DNA from: Deltaproteobacteria bacterium
GTDB lineage: Bacteria; Desulfobacterota; Deferrisomatia; Deferrisomatales; Deferrisomataceae
Assembly: GCA_013152215.1 (NCBI GenBank)
Contig: JAADGT010000021.1
Location: 1-31,682 of the forward strand
DNA: 31,682 nucleotides
Reading direction: 5' to 3'
The notes under the pieces are model-generated. The model did no database searches, was not told the DNA's origin, and saw only the letters and a program-made list of their open reading frames with translations. Of this stretch, positions 7,499-14,730 are shown piece by piece; within the stretch, counting starts at the first letter, position 1, and every line of letters begins with the position of its first letter. The position numbers and the translations under genes were made by a program.

Positions 7499-8572
7499 AT
7501 GTATCGCACATTCGTTGTCTTTCCGACGATCCTCTTCTTCTTCCTCTCGGCCTGCGCCGGCCGGTCGCCGACTTCTCGAGAGCCCTTTCCGGCGGAGAGC
7601 CCCCACCTGCGCAACGTCCGCCAGCTCACCTTCGATGGAGACAACGGCGAGGCGTACTTCTCCTGGGACGGCACCCGGCTGATCTGGCAGTCGAACCGCG
7701 GCGGGGCCGGGTGCGACAGGATCTGGGTCATGAACGCCGACGGCACCGGCAAGCGCCGGGTGAGCCCGGACCGGGGGGCCCATACCTGCTCGTTCTTCTT
7801 CCCGGGCGACCGGAAGATCGTGTACGCCTCCACGGCCCACCTGCCCGGGGACTGCCCGCCCCGGCCCCCTCCCCCCGCGGGCCAGCGGTACGTGTGGCCC
7901 TTGTTTCCTTACGACATCTTCGTGGCCGACGCGGACGGGTCGAACCCGGTGCGGATCACGGACAACCCGGCCTACGACGCCGAACCGATCGTGTCCCCCG
8001 ACGGCACCCGGATCGTGTTCGGCTCGAAGCGGGACGGGGACTTCGACATCTACGTGATGGACGCCGACGGATCGAACGTCCGGCGCCTGACCCGCTGGGT
8101 GGGGTACGACGGCGGCCCCTGGTGGTCCCCCGACGGGACCAAGATCGTGTGGCGGGCCTGGCACCCCCAGACCCCCGAGGACAAGGCCCTGTGGCGCGAG
8201 TGCATGGAGAACGATTACATCGTGCCCGTGCCCCTGGACCTGTGGGTCATGGATGCCGACGGATCGAACCAGCGGCGCATCCTCGCGAACGGAGCCACCA
8301 ACTGGGCCCCCTCGTGGCACCCCGACGGCCGGCGGATCGTGTTCTCGAGCAACATGGACGACTGGCGGCCCGACCTGGGCAGGTACGGCCACAACTTCGA
8401 GCTGTACCTGATCAACCTGGACGGCACGGGCTTGGAGCGGATCACCTTCAACCGGGTGTTCGACGGGTTCCCCATGTTCAGCCCGGACGGGCGACGCCTG
8501 GTGTGGGCCTCGAACCGCAACCCCCGAAAACCCCGGGCCACCGACATCTTCGTGGCCGACTGGGTGGAGTAG
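7499..8572 (+). CDS. TolB-like WD40/PD40 beta-propeller lipoprotein
   Basis: 357 residues from ATG 7499. This start puts a lipoprotein signal (FPTILFFFLSAC, lipid-modified Cys19) at the N-terminus; a GTG at 7457 in frame would bury it. The rest is at least five PD40 blades with the pattern (F/S)PDG(T/R)xIV(F/W)xSxR...(I/L)(Y/W)VMDADGSNxRR(L/I), for example near residues 175-210, 210-245 and 270-305. The family includes TolB and the propeller part of dipeptidyl peptidases; these serve as protein-binding platforms in the periplasm. There is no TolB N-terminal domain and no catalytic hydrolase domain, so a scaffold or envelope-binding role is most likely. The call is structural rather than functional. 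Confidence 0.85.
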   Translation: MYRTFVVFPTILFFFLSACAGRSPTSREPFPAESPHLRNVRQLTFDGDNGEAYFSWDGTRLIWQSNRGGAGCDRIWVMNADGTGKRRVSPDRGAHTCSFFFPGDRKIVYASTAHLPGDCPPRPPPPAGQRYVWPLFPYDIFVADADGSNPVRITDNPAYDAEPIVSPDGTRIVFGSKRDGDFDIYVMDADGSNVRRLTRWVGYDGGPWWSPDGTKIVWRAWHPQTPEDKALWRECMENDYIVPVPLDLWVMDADGSNQRRILANGATNWAPSWHPDGRRIVFSSNMDDWRPDLGRYGHNFELYLINLDGTGLERITFNRVFDGFPMFSPDGRRLVWASNRNPRKPRATDIFVADWVE

Positions 8573-8581
8573 ACGCACCCC

Positions 8582-9556
8582 GTGGGCCCCTCCGCGCCGC
8601 TCCGCCGCCACGCCTTCGCCCTGGGGCTCGCGGCCGTGACGGCCCTGGTGCTGTGGAACCCCGGGGGGCTGCCCCAGGCCCTGGGTCTGTGGCTCAAGGC
8701 CCACCGGGCCCCGGACGCGGTGATCGCCGCGATCTTCCTGCTGTCGGGGCTGCGGCTGTCCGTGCGCTCCGCCCTGGCCGGGGCGGCGGACCTGCCGGTG
8801 GTGGCCCTGGGGTTCGCGGGGATCTTCGTCGTGTCGCCCCTGCTGGCCCTGGGGTTCTCGGCCCTTCCCCTGGCCCCGGGCCTGGTGGTGGGGCTCTTTC
8901 TGGTCGCCTCGATGCCCACCACCCTGACCACGGGGGTGGTCATGACCGCGGCCGCCGGGGGAAACGAGGCCACCGCCCTGGTGATCACCCTGGGGGCCAA
9001 CGCCCTGGCCGTGGCGGCCGTGCCGGTGGTTCTGCCGTGGCTTCTGGGCACGGCCCAGGCCGTGCCGCCCGACCTGTTCGACCGGGGGGCCATGGCGGCC
9101 CGAATCGCCGGTTTGGTGCTGGCTCCCCTCGCCCTGGGAATGGCGATCCGCAGCCGGGCCCCGGGGGGGTTCAGGCGGGCCGGGCCGGGGCTGAGGCGGG
9201 TCAGCCTGGGGCTCGTGCTCACCATCGTGGGCATCGCCGTCGCGGGCTCACGGAGCACGTTGCTGGGCCACGCCGGCGACCTGGCCGTGGCCGTGGGTCT
9301 TTCGGCCGCGTTCCACGCAGCGGTGCTGGCATGCCTGTTCGGCCTGGTGTTTCTGGGCCGGATCGGGCCGGGCCGGAGGGAGGCCGCCATCTTCATGGGC
9401 GGCCAGAAGACCCTGCCCCTGGCGGTGCTCCTCCAGACCTCCCTGTTCCCCGGCGTGGGGCAGGCCCTGGTGGTGTGCGTGGTGCACCACCTGGTGCACC
9501 TGCTCATGGACGGCTACCTGGTGGGCCGCCTGTCGGGCCGGGGACGGGCGGCGTAG
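8582..9556 (+). CDS. Bile acid:sodium symporter-like (SBF-like) permease
   Basis: 324 residues, GTG start 9 bp after the previous stop. Nine or ten hydrophobic segments cover the length. The sequence around MPTTLTTGVVMTAAAGGNEATALVITLGANAL and the later FMGGQKTLPLAVLLQTSLFP match the SBF-like branch (PF13593) of the BART superfamily, with the two broken-helix crossover regions. Members move organic anions; the related ACR3 branch exports arsenite. The substrate cannot be read from the sequence. It lies 111 bp upstream of hgcA in the same direction, so co-transcription is possible, but a role with mercury is only a guess. Confidence 0.85.
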   Translation: MGPSAPLRRHAFALGLAAVTALVLWNPGGLPQALGLWLKAHRAPDAVIAAIFLLSGLRLSVRSALAGAADLPVVALGFAGIFVVSPLLALGFSALPLAPGLVVGLFLVASMPTTLTTGVVMTAAAGGNEATALVITLGANALAVAAVPVVLPWLLGTAQAVPPDLFDRGAMAARIAGLVLAPLALGMAIRSRAPGGFRRAGPGLRRVSLGLVLTIVGIAVAGSRSTLLGHAGDLAVAVGLSAAFHAAVLACLFGLVFLGRIGPGRREAAIFMGGQKTLPLAVLLQTSLFPGVGQALVVCVVHHLVHLLMDGYLVGRLSGRGRAA

Positions 9557-9590
9557 GGGTGGGGTGCCAGTGACGAACTCGAAAGCACAG

Positions 9591-9665
9591 TTTCCCGGTA
9601 ACCACGGGAAAACCCGGGCATCTAAAAGTCGACCGAGGGCCGGCTCCACTCGCCGAGGGACTTTT
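9591..9665 (+). promoter_or_regulatory. Inverted repeats in the hgcA leader
   Basis: TTTCCCG (9591-9597) pairs with CGGGAAA (9605-9611) across a 7-nt loop. Further on, AAAAGTC (9624-9630) pairs with GACTTTT (9659-9665) across 28 nt. The second repeat overlaps the ribosome binding site GAGGGA just before ATG 9668, so it could be an operator or a translation-controlling hairpin. No -35/-10 pair is convincing in this 111-bp gap. Confidence 0.4.
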
Positions 9666-9667
9666 CC

Positions 9668-10909
9668 ATGACCGAGACCAACCCCTGCTGCGCCCCAGCC
9701 CCGCCTGGCAATCCCCTCCCCATGGCCGAGACGTGCTGCCCCCCGCCGAGCTCCACCGCCCTCGCGATGGCCGAACCCTGCTGCGGGCCGGACCGGGCGG
9801 CCGAGCCGTGCTGCGGGTCGGCCTCGGAGGCGGTCGGTCCGAGGTGGGCCGACCGGGAGCGTCCGGGCTACCGGATCTGGCCGTTCGTGGAGGACTGGAT
9901 CGAGACCCCGGTGGGCGACGTGCCCGTGGTGTCGCCCCGGCTCGGCAGGGCGGACGTGCTCGGCCGGTGGGCCATGCGCTGGGGCATCGGCCGCGACCGG
10001 TACCGGATCGCACCGGGACTGTACGCGGTGGGCCGGCCCACGGCGGACTCCCCGGTGGTGGTCACGGCCAACTACAAGATGACCTTCGACCTGGTGCGGA
10101 AGGACCTCGGGGGGGTGGACGCGTGGATCCTGGTGCTCGAGACCTTGGGCATCAACGTGTGGTGTGCGGCCGGCAAGGGCACCTTCGGCACCGACGAGCT
10201 CGCGGCCCGGGTCCAAAAGGTGGGCCTGGACCGGGTGGTGAGCCACCGCACCCTGGTCGTGCCCCAGCTCGGGGCCACCGGGGTGGCCGCCCACGAGGTG
10301 CGCCGTCGCTGCGGGTTCCGGGTGGTGTACGGGCCGGTGCGCAGCCGGGACCTGGCCGCGTTCCTGGGGGCCGGCATGAAGGCCTCCCCGAACATGCGCA
10401 GGGTCACGTTCTCCCTGTGGGAGCGGCTCGTGCTCACGCCGGTGGAGCTGCGGGTGATCCTGATGCGACCCAGCCTGGTCCTGGCCGCCGTGCTCCTGAT
10501 GCTGGGGGGCATCGGCCCGGGCGGCTACTCCCTGGCCGGGGCCTTGGTGCGGGGCGGGGCCGCGGTGGGAGCCCTGGCCGCGGGGGTCCTTGCCGGGGCC
10601 GTGGCCGCCCCGGCCCTGCTCCCCTGGCTTCCGGGCCGGATGTTCGCGGTCAAGGGCCTATGGACCGGGCTGGGGGCTGCGATCGTGCTCGGGGCCCGGT
10701 TCGGGGCCCGCCTCGACGGGTGGGGGCTCATGGCCCTGGTGCTGGCCGTGACGGCGGCCTCGTCCTACTGCGCCATGAACTTCACCGGGTCCACGCCGTT
10801 CACCTCGCCATCGGGTGTGGAAAGGGAGATGCGCCGCGCCCTTCCCTGGCAGATCGGAGCGGCCGGGTTGGCCCTGGTGGCCTGGATGGTCTCGGCTTGG
10901 AGTCTCTAG
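9668..10909 (+). CDS. hgcA: Mercury methylation corrinoid protein HgcA, with cysteine-pair-rich N-terminal extension
   Basis: 413 residues. HgcA carries the methyl-corrinoid that donates a methyl group to Hg(II). The diagnostic cap-helix motif NVWCAAGK is at residues 163-170 with Cys166 as the lower cobalt ligand. The corrinoid-binding domain (about 65-260, related to the CdhD/AcsC fold) precedes about five membrane helices (about 265-413), including NFTGSTPFTSPSG. In Desulfovibrio ND132 the same Cys is residue 93, so this protein has roughly 70 extra N-terminal residues. They contain four vicinal cysteine pairs (7-8, 23-24, 38-39, 48-49) in near-repeats of the type AE(P/T)CCGP. The GAGGGA site supports ATG 9668; the internal Met19 and Met34 lack ribosome binding sites. 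hgcB follows 119 bp downstream. Confidence 0.96.
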   Translation: MTETNPCCAPAPPGNPLPMAETCCPPPSSTALAMAEPCCGPDRAAEPCCGSASEAVGPRWADRERPGYRIWPFVEDWIETPVGDVPVVSPRLGRADVLGRWAMRWGIGRDRYRIAPGLYAVGRPTADSPVVVTANYKMTFDLVRKDLGGVDAWILVLETLGINVWCAAGKGTFGTDELAARVQKVGLDRVVSHRTLVVPQLGATGVAAHEVRRRCGFRVVYGPVRSRDLAAFLGAGMKASPNMRRVTFSLWERLVLTPVELRVILMRPSLVLAAVLLMLGGIGPGGYSLAGALVRGGAAVGALAAGVLAGAVAAPALLPWLPGRMFAVKGLWTGLGAAIVLGARFGARLDGWGLMALVLAVTAASSYCAMNFTGSTPFTSPSGVEREMRRALPWQIGAAGLALVAWMVSAWSL

Positions 10910-11028
10910 TGCAGCGTTTCCGAAATCCCGTCATTTTCCCAGGGAGGTTTTCAAGCCTCCTAACCTCCTAGCTTTCCAGCCTTCAAGCGGGCCAACGGCC
11001 CAGACCAACGACCGGAGACCGAAGTCAC

Positions 11029-11322
11029 ATGGAAGGCTTCCGCTACCTCGACGGTGTGGCCACCCTGGAGCTGGATGCGGACCGGTGCGTGGGGTGCGGC
11101 CTGTGCGAGACCGTGTGCCCCCACGGCGTGCTGGCCGTGTCCGAGGGCAAGGCCCGGATCACCGACCGGGACGCGTGCATGGAGTGCGGGGCCTGCGCCC
11201 GCAACTGCCCCGTGGAGGCGCTGAGCGTGAGCGCAGGCGTGGGGTGCGCCGGGGCCATCATCAAGAGCTGGATCACCGGCGCGCCCCCCACCTGCGGGTG
11301 CGAGGGCGGCGGGGGTTGCTGA
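11029..11322 (+). CDS. hgcB: Mercury methylation ferredoxin HgcB
   Basis: 97 residues. HgcB is the 2[4Fe-4S] ferredoxin that reduces the HgcA corrinoid and is thought to deliver Hg(II). Cluster motifs are CVGCGLCETVCP (Cys20, 23, 26, 30) and CMECGACARNCP (Cys50, 53, 56, 60). Cys73 in GVGCAGAIIKSW matches the conserved extra cysteine. The C-terminus normally ends with an adjacent Cys pair; here it is Cys89-Gly-Cys91 and a terminal Cys97 after a glycine run. ATG 11029 has GGAGA about 10 bp upstream. Identification rests on the hgcA neighbour, length, Cys73 and C-terminal cysteines; as an isolated protein it could be called a generic ferredoxin. Confidence 0.95.
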   Translation: MEGFRYLDGVATLELDADRCVGCGLCETVCPHGVLAVSEGKARITDRDACMECGACARNCPVEALSVSAGVGCAGAIIKSWITGAPPTCGCEGGGGC

Positions 11323-11325
11323 CTT

Positions 11326-11340
11326 CGGGCTTTCGGCCCG
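11326..11340. terminator. Possible bidirectional terminator between hgcB and the aminotransferase gene
   Basis: CGGGC (11326-11330) and GCCCG (11336-11340) form a 5-bp hairpin in the 22-bp space between two convergent genes. No T run follows on either strand, so this is weak. Confidence 0.3.
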
Positions 11341-11344
11341 CCCC

Positions 11345-12526
11345 TCAACGCCCCGTCCCGTACACCCCCAGAGCCGCGGCCACGGCCGCGCCCCGGTCCA
11401 CCGGGGCCCCGGCGTCGGCCAGCACCGCTTCCAGGGCGCCGAGGCACACCAGCACGTTCTGCCGCTTGGCCGCGTACCCCATCAGCCCGATTCGCCACAC
11501 CCGGCCGGCGAACGCCCCCAGCCCGGCACCGATCTCCAGGCTGTAGTCCTCCAGCAGCCGGCGGCGCACCGCGGCCTCGTCCACCCCCTCGGGGGCGAAC
11601 ACCGCGTTGAGCTGGGGCAGCCGATGGGGCTCGTCCACCACGAACCCCAGGCCCATGGCCTCGAGCCCGGCCCGCAGGGCCTGGTGGTGGAGGCGGTGGC
11701 GCTGCCAGGCGTTCTCGATCCCCTCCTCCCGGAGCAGGGTCAGGGCCTCGTGCAGGGCGTACAGCCCGTTCACCGGCGCGGTGTGGTGGTAGGTGCGCTT
11801 GCCGTCGCCGGACCAGTAGCCCAGGACCAGATTGAGGTCCAGGAACCAGCTCTGCACCGGGGTCTTGCGGGACCGCAGCTTCTCGAGCGCCCGCTCCCCA
11901 AAGGTCACCGGTGAGAGGCCGGGCACGCACGACAGGCACTTCTGGCTGCCGCTGTACACCGCGTCGAGCCCCCACTCGTCCACCCGCACCGGCATGCCGC
12001 CCAGGGAGGTGACCGTGTCCACGATGGTCAGGCACCCGTGATCCCGGGCGATCCGGGCCAGGGTCCGGGCGTCGGAGGCCGCGCCCGTGGAGGTTTCGGC
12101 GTGCACGAACGCCACGATCTTGGCCTCCGGATGCTGCCGGAGGGCCGCCTCGAGCTTGTCCGGGTCCACCGGCCGGCCCCACTCGTCGTCCACCACCACG
12201 GCCCGGCCGCCGCACCGCTCCACGTTCTGACGCATGCGCTCGCCGAACACGCCGTTGCGGCACACCACCACCGTGTCGCCCGGCTCCACCAGGTTCACAA
12301 AGCACGCCTCCATGCCGGCCGATCCCGGCGCGGACACGGCAAAGGTCACCTCGTTGCGGGTCTGGAACGCGTAGCGCAGCAGGTCCTTGAGCTCGTCCAT
12401 CACGCGGACGAACTCGGGGTCCAGGTGCCCCACCGGGGGCCGGGACAGAGCTTGGAGCACCCGGGGATGGATGTCCGAGGGGCCGGGCCCCATCAGGATC
12501 CGCTGGGTGAAACGAATCGATTGCAT
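11345..12526 (-). CDS. Alanine/serine-glyoxylate aminotransferase family protein (PLP-dependent)
   Basis: 393 residues. ATG 12526 has a strong AGGGAGGAA site. It belongs to class V aminotransferases of the AGXT/SPT type: N-terminal LMGPGPSDIHPRVL (11-24), GHLDPEF, SAPGSAGMEA (65-74), Asp170 in TIVDTVTSLGG, and predicted PLP Lys196 in SGSQKCLS. These enzymes transfer an amino group from alanine or serine to glyoxylate (giving glycine) or act as serine-pyruvate or phosphoserine-type transaminases. The precise donor cannot be read. It ends 22 bp from hgcB (convergent) and stands alone. Its position next to an island that may make or use glyoxylate is suggestive. Confidence 0.9.
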   Translation of the reverse strand: MQSIRFTQRILMGPGPSDIHPRVLQALSRPPVGHLDPEFVRVMDELKDLLRYAFQTRNEVTFAVSAPGSAGMEACFVNLVEPGDTVVVCRNGVFGERMRQNVERCGGRAVVVDDEWGRPVDPDKLEAALRQHPEAKIVAFVHAETSTGAASDARTLARIARDHGCLTIVDTVTSLGGMPVRVDEWGLDAVYSGSQKCLSCVPGLSPVTFGERALEKLRSRKTPVQSWFLDLNLVLGYWSGDGKRTYHHTAPVNGLYALHEALTLLREEGIENAWQRHRLHHQALRAGLEAMGLGFVVDEPHRLPQLNAVFAPEGVDEAAVRRRLLEDYSLEIGAGLGAFAGRVWRIGLMGYAAKRQNVLVCLGALEAVLADAGAPVDRGAAVAAALGVYGTGR

Positions 12527-12914
12527 TGAGGTTCCTCCCTCCGGCCGAGCGACCCATCGGCCGACGAACTGGATGGCGTCCCAAAGCCCCCCCTGCTCAC
12601 CGTCGCGCTGCTTTCGGCGCAGGCTGTTTTCGCACACAAGACCTGCGCACGCAAGGCGAGCCCTGCGAAAGGGGGGCCTGCCGGCGACGGCGCCCGCCGG
12701 GAAAAGAGCCGGGCGCCACGCCCTCCCTGCTCTCCCGCGGCCGGATCGCCCCTACCCACAGCCCGCAAAAAAACCCCTTGACACATCAAGAAACGTCGGT
12801 TTAATTTCAAAAACATATGATGATAGGATGCATTCCACGGCCGGGGCTCCCTTTCCCCTGGACAGCGGCGCACCCCGGAGAGGGCCTGTGTCCCACCGCC
12901 GCAGGAGGCCAAAA
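12527..12914. other. 388-bp intergenic region with promoter of the TRAP-side transcript
   Basis: The part next to the aminotransferase (12527-12770) shows nothing I can name; it presumably holds that gene's promoter. The right part holds an AT-rich stretch with the promoter and operator described separately, then a leader with the GCAGGAGG site of the small membrane protein. Confidence 0.6.
12778..12824 (+). promoter_or_regulatory. Promoter and candidate GntR operator of the microprotein/TRAP transcript
   Basis: TTGACA (12778-12783), 17-bp spacer, TTAATT (12801-12806), then 8 bp and CATATGATGA (12814-12823). The iron alcohol dehydrogenase promoter at 26413-26460 has the same elements with the same spacings, and the GntR gene upstream region carries ATATGATGA. 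The word overlaps the expected start of transcription, consistent with a repressor site. Confidence 0.7.
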
Positions 12915-13070
12915 ATGTTCACCATTCCATACAACACCACGGTCTACATCTGCGCAGCCATCGTGCTCGCCATCATTGGGTTCGTCGTCTACGGATGCAT
13001 CGTGGGGTTTGAAAACACGTTTAAGGACTTCGAAGAGGAGCACCGTTCTGGGGGACCGGGAGAACCCTAG
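12915..13070 (+). CDS. 51-residue single-pass membrane microprotein
   Basis: ATG 12915 follows GCAGGAGG with good spacing, and the frame is closed by TAG at 13068. Residues about 9-30 (TVYICAAIVLAIIGFVVYGCIV) form one membrane helix, followed by a charged tail (FENTFKDFEEEHR). Upstream is the island promoter at 12778-12806; downstream by 362 bp is the TRAP binding-protein gene. No family is recognised. It could be a small subunit or regulator of the transporter, or a short peptide from a leader region. The strong ribosome binding site, the clean helix and the start position make it likely to be translated. Confidence 0.65.
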   Translation: MFTIPYNTTVYICAAIVLAIIGFVVYGCIVGFENTFKDFEEEHRSGGPGEP

Positions 13071-13432
13071 ATTGGGAAGAACGTCCATTCGTTCAATCAA
13101 GAGCACGAGGCTCCGCACCCGCCCTGCAAGGCACTAAACAGGCGTTCCTGGAACTCTGATCCACCGCATGCGGTCTGAAGGAGTGGGCGCGGTTCCGTTT
13201 ATCACTACGTAGCGGCTCCATCGGGCGAACCGGGAAACGGTGCCGACTCCATGGAGCCGTGAAGAAATCGGTTCCACCGTTCCTTGCTTACACGGCGAAG
13301 CTCATGCACGGCGGCGCGCCCGGCCGGCAACAGGGCCCACGCCCTCGAGGCAGAGAAAGGACGCCTATCGTGTCGACGAGTTCCTAGGCAGCACTCCCAC
13401 CACCAGCACCCGCTCGGGGAAAGGAGGACATC
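13071..13432 (+). other. 362-bp spacer with structured leader before the TRAP binding protein
   Basis: Contains ACCGCATGCGGT (13163-13174, perfect palindrome), CTACGTAG (13205-13212, palindrome), and a long hairpin with a 9-bp perfect stem CGGCTCCAT (13213-13221) / ATGGAGCCG (13251-13259). Inside that loop ACCG and CGGT can also pair. No T run follows. No open reading frame with a ribosome binding site was found, and no promoter is convincing. It may be an untranslated leader or a processing/stability element that raises binding-protein expression. Confidence 0.5.
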
Positions 13433-14590
13433 ATGGCTGCAAGGCGTAAGGAAGGGAGCGGAGCGACCTCCACCTCCACCCAGGTGTCGCGTCGAACGTT
13501 CCTCAAAGCCGGGGCGGTGGCCGGGGCCTCCGGTGCGCTGGGCTTTCCTGCCGTCCTGCGGGCGTCTGCTGCGGAGCCGGTCACCCTGAAGATCCAAACG
13601 GCCTGGGACGCCGGCACACTGGGCTATACAAAGTTCATGGAGTTCTGCGACTACGTGGGGGAGCTGAGCGAAGGCAAACTCAAGATCCAAGGATTCCCTG
13701 CGGGCGCCATCGTGGGCACGTTCGAGATGTTCGACGCCGTCAAGGCAGGCGTGTTCGACGGAATGCACTGCTTCGACGTGTACTGGCCCGGCAAGATCCC
13801 CGTTGCGACGTTTCTCTCCTCGTATCCATTTGGGCTGGATCGGCCGGACCAATGGGAGACCTGGTACGAGGAGCTGGGCGGCAAGGAGTTCGCCAGAGAA
13901 GCCTACGGGCGGCACAACATGTACTGGATCGGCCCCATCCAGCACGACGACAACCTGATCCACTCGAAGGTCCCCATCCGATCCTTCGAAGACTTCAAGG
14001 GCAAAAAGATCCGATATCCCGGGGGAATCATCGCAGACATCTACCGGGCCGCGGGCGTCTCTTGTGTGCTGCTTCCCGGGGGGGAGGTGTATCCGGCGCT
14101 GGAAAAGGGGGTCATCGATGCCGCGGACTTCGTCGGCGCCGCGATCAACTACAACCTCGGCTTCGGCGAGGTAGCTAAGTACATCATCATGGGCCCGCCT
14201 TCGACCCCATGTCTTCACCAACCAGTGGACCTCATGAGCATTGAGATCAACATGAACTCATGGAAGCGCATCCCCAAACATCTCCAGGAACTGTTCGAGG
14301 CGGCCGTGAAGTGGCACTCCTGGGACCAGTATGCAGCCATCCAAAAAGCAGACATCGAGGCCTTCGAGAAAATGCAAAAGGAGCAGGGTGTGGAGGTCAT
14401 CCGCCTCAAAGAAGAGGACATCGAGAAATTCAAACGTTTCGCCCCTGAAATGTGGGTAAAGTGGGCGAAGAAATCTCCCCTCGCATGGAAAGCCTTCAAA
14501 TCCCAGCTGGAGTTTATGAAATCGGTGAAAGTCGGCTACATCACGGACAAGGATCTGGTGACCGCCGACGGAAAGCCGTTGGACATCTGA
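13433..14590 (+). CDS. TRAP transporter substrate-binding protein, TakP-like
   Basis: 385 residues. ATG 13433 follows AAAGGAGG. A Tat signal SRRTFLK (19-25) with a hydrophobic stretch and an A-S-A-A-type cleavage site near residue 47 sends the folded protein to the periplasm. The mature domain is DctP/TakP-like: VTLKIQTAWDAG, then GDMHCF-like segment GMHCFDVYWPGK, then GGEVYPALEKGVIDAADFVG, the last typical of the TakP branch that binds 2-oxo acids and lactate-type monocarboxylates. The downstream genes encode the matching membrane subunits. The ligand is therefore probably a small 2-oxo- or 2-hydroxy-acid, an inference supported by the enzymes on the opposite strand. Confidence 0.92.
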   Translation: MAARRKEGSGATSTSTQVSRRTFLKAGAVAGASGALGFPAVLRASAAEPVTLKIQTAWDAGTLGYTKFMEFCDYVGELSEGKLKIQGFPAGAIVGTFEMFDAVKAGVFDGMHCFDVYWPGKIPVATFLSSYPFGLDRPDQWETWYEELGGKEFAREAYGRHNMYWIGPIQHDDNLIHSKVPIRSFEDFKGKKIRYPGGIIADIYRAAGVSCVLLPGGEVYPALEKGVIDAADFVGAAINYNLGFGEVAKYIIMGPPSTPCLHQPVDLMSIEINMNSWKRIPKHLQELFEAAVKWHSWDQYAAIQKADIEAFEKMQKEQGVEVIRLKEEDIEKFKRFAPEMWVKWAKKSPLAWKAFKSQLEFMKSVKVGYITDKDLVTADGKPLDI

Positions 14591-14730
14591 TGCATCGAGA
14601 GCGGGGGGCCCCTCCCGCCTCCCGCTCTCCTCCCTGGACCGTTCCCCTCAACGAGAGACCCAACGGGACGCGGCCGCCCCCACGGTGGCCCCTGGCGAGC
14701 CTAAGGTGGGTCTGTGTGCAGGAGGGCAGA

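Noticed and set aside
12771..12783. Run of seven A followed by CCCC as a minus-strand terminator tail
   Set aside because: No stable hairpin lies next to the run; it fits better as the upstream flank of the promoter at 12778.
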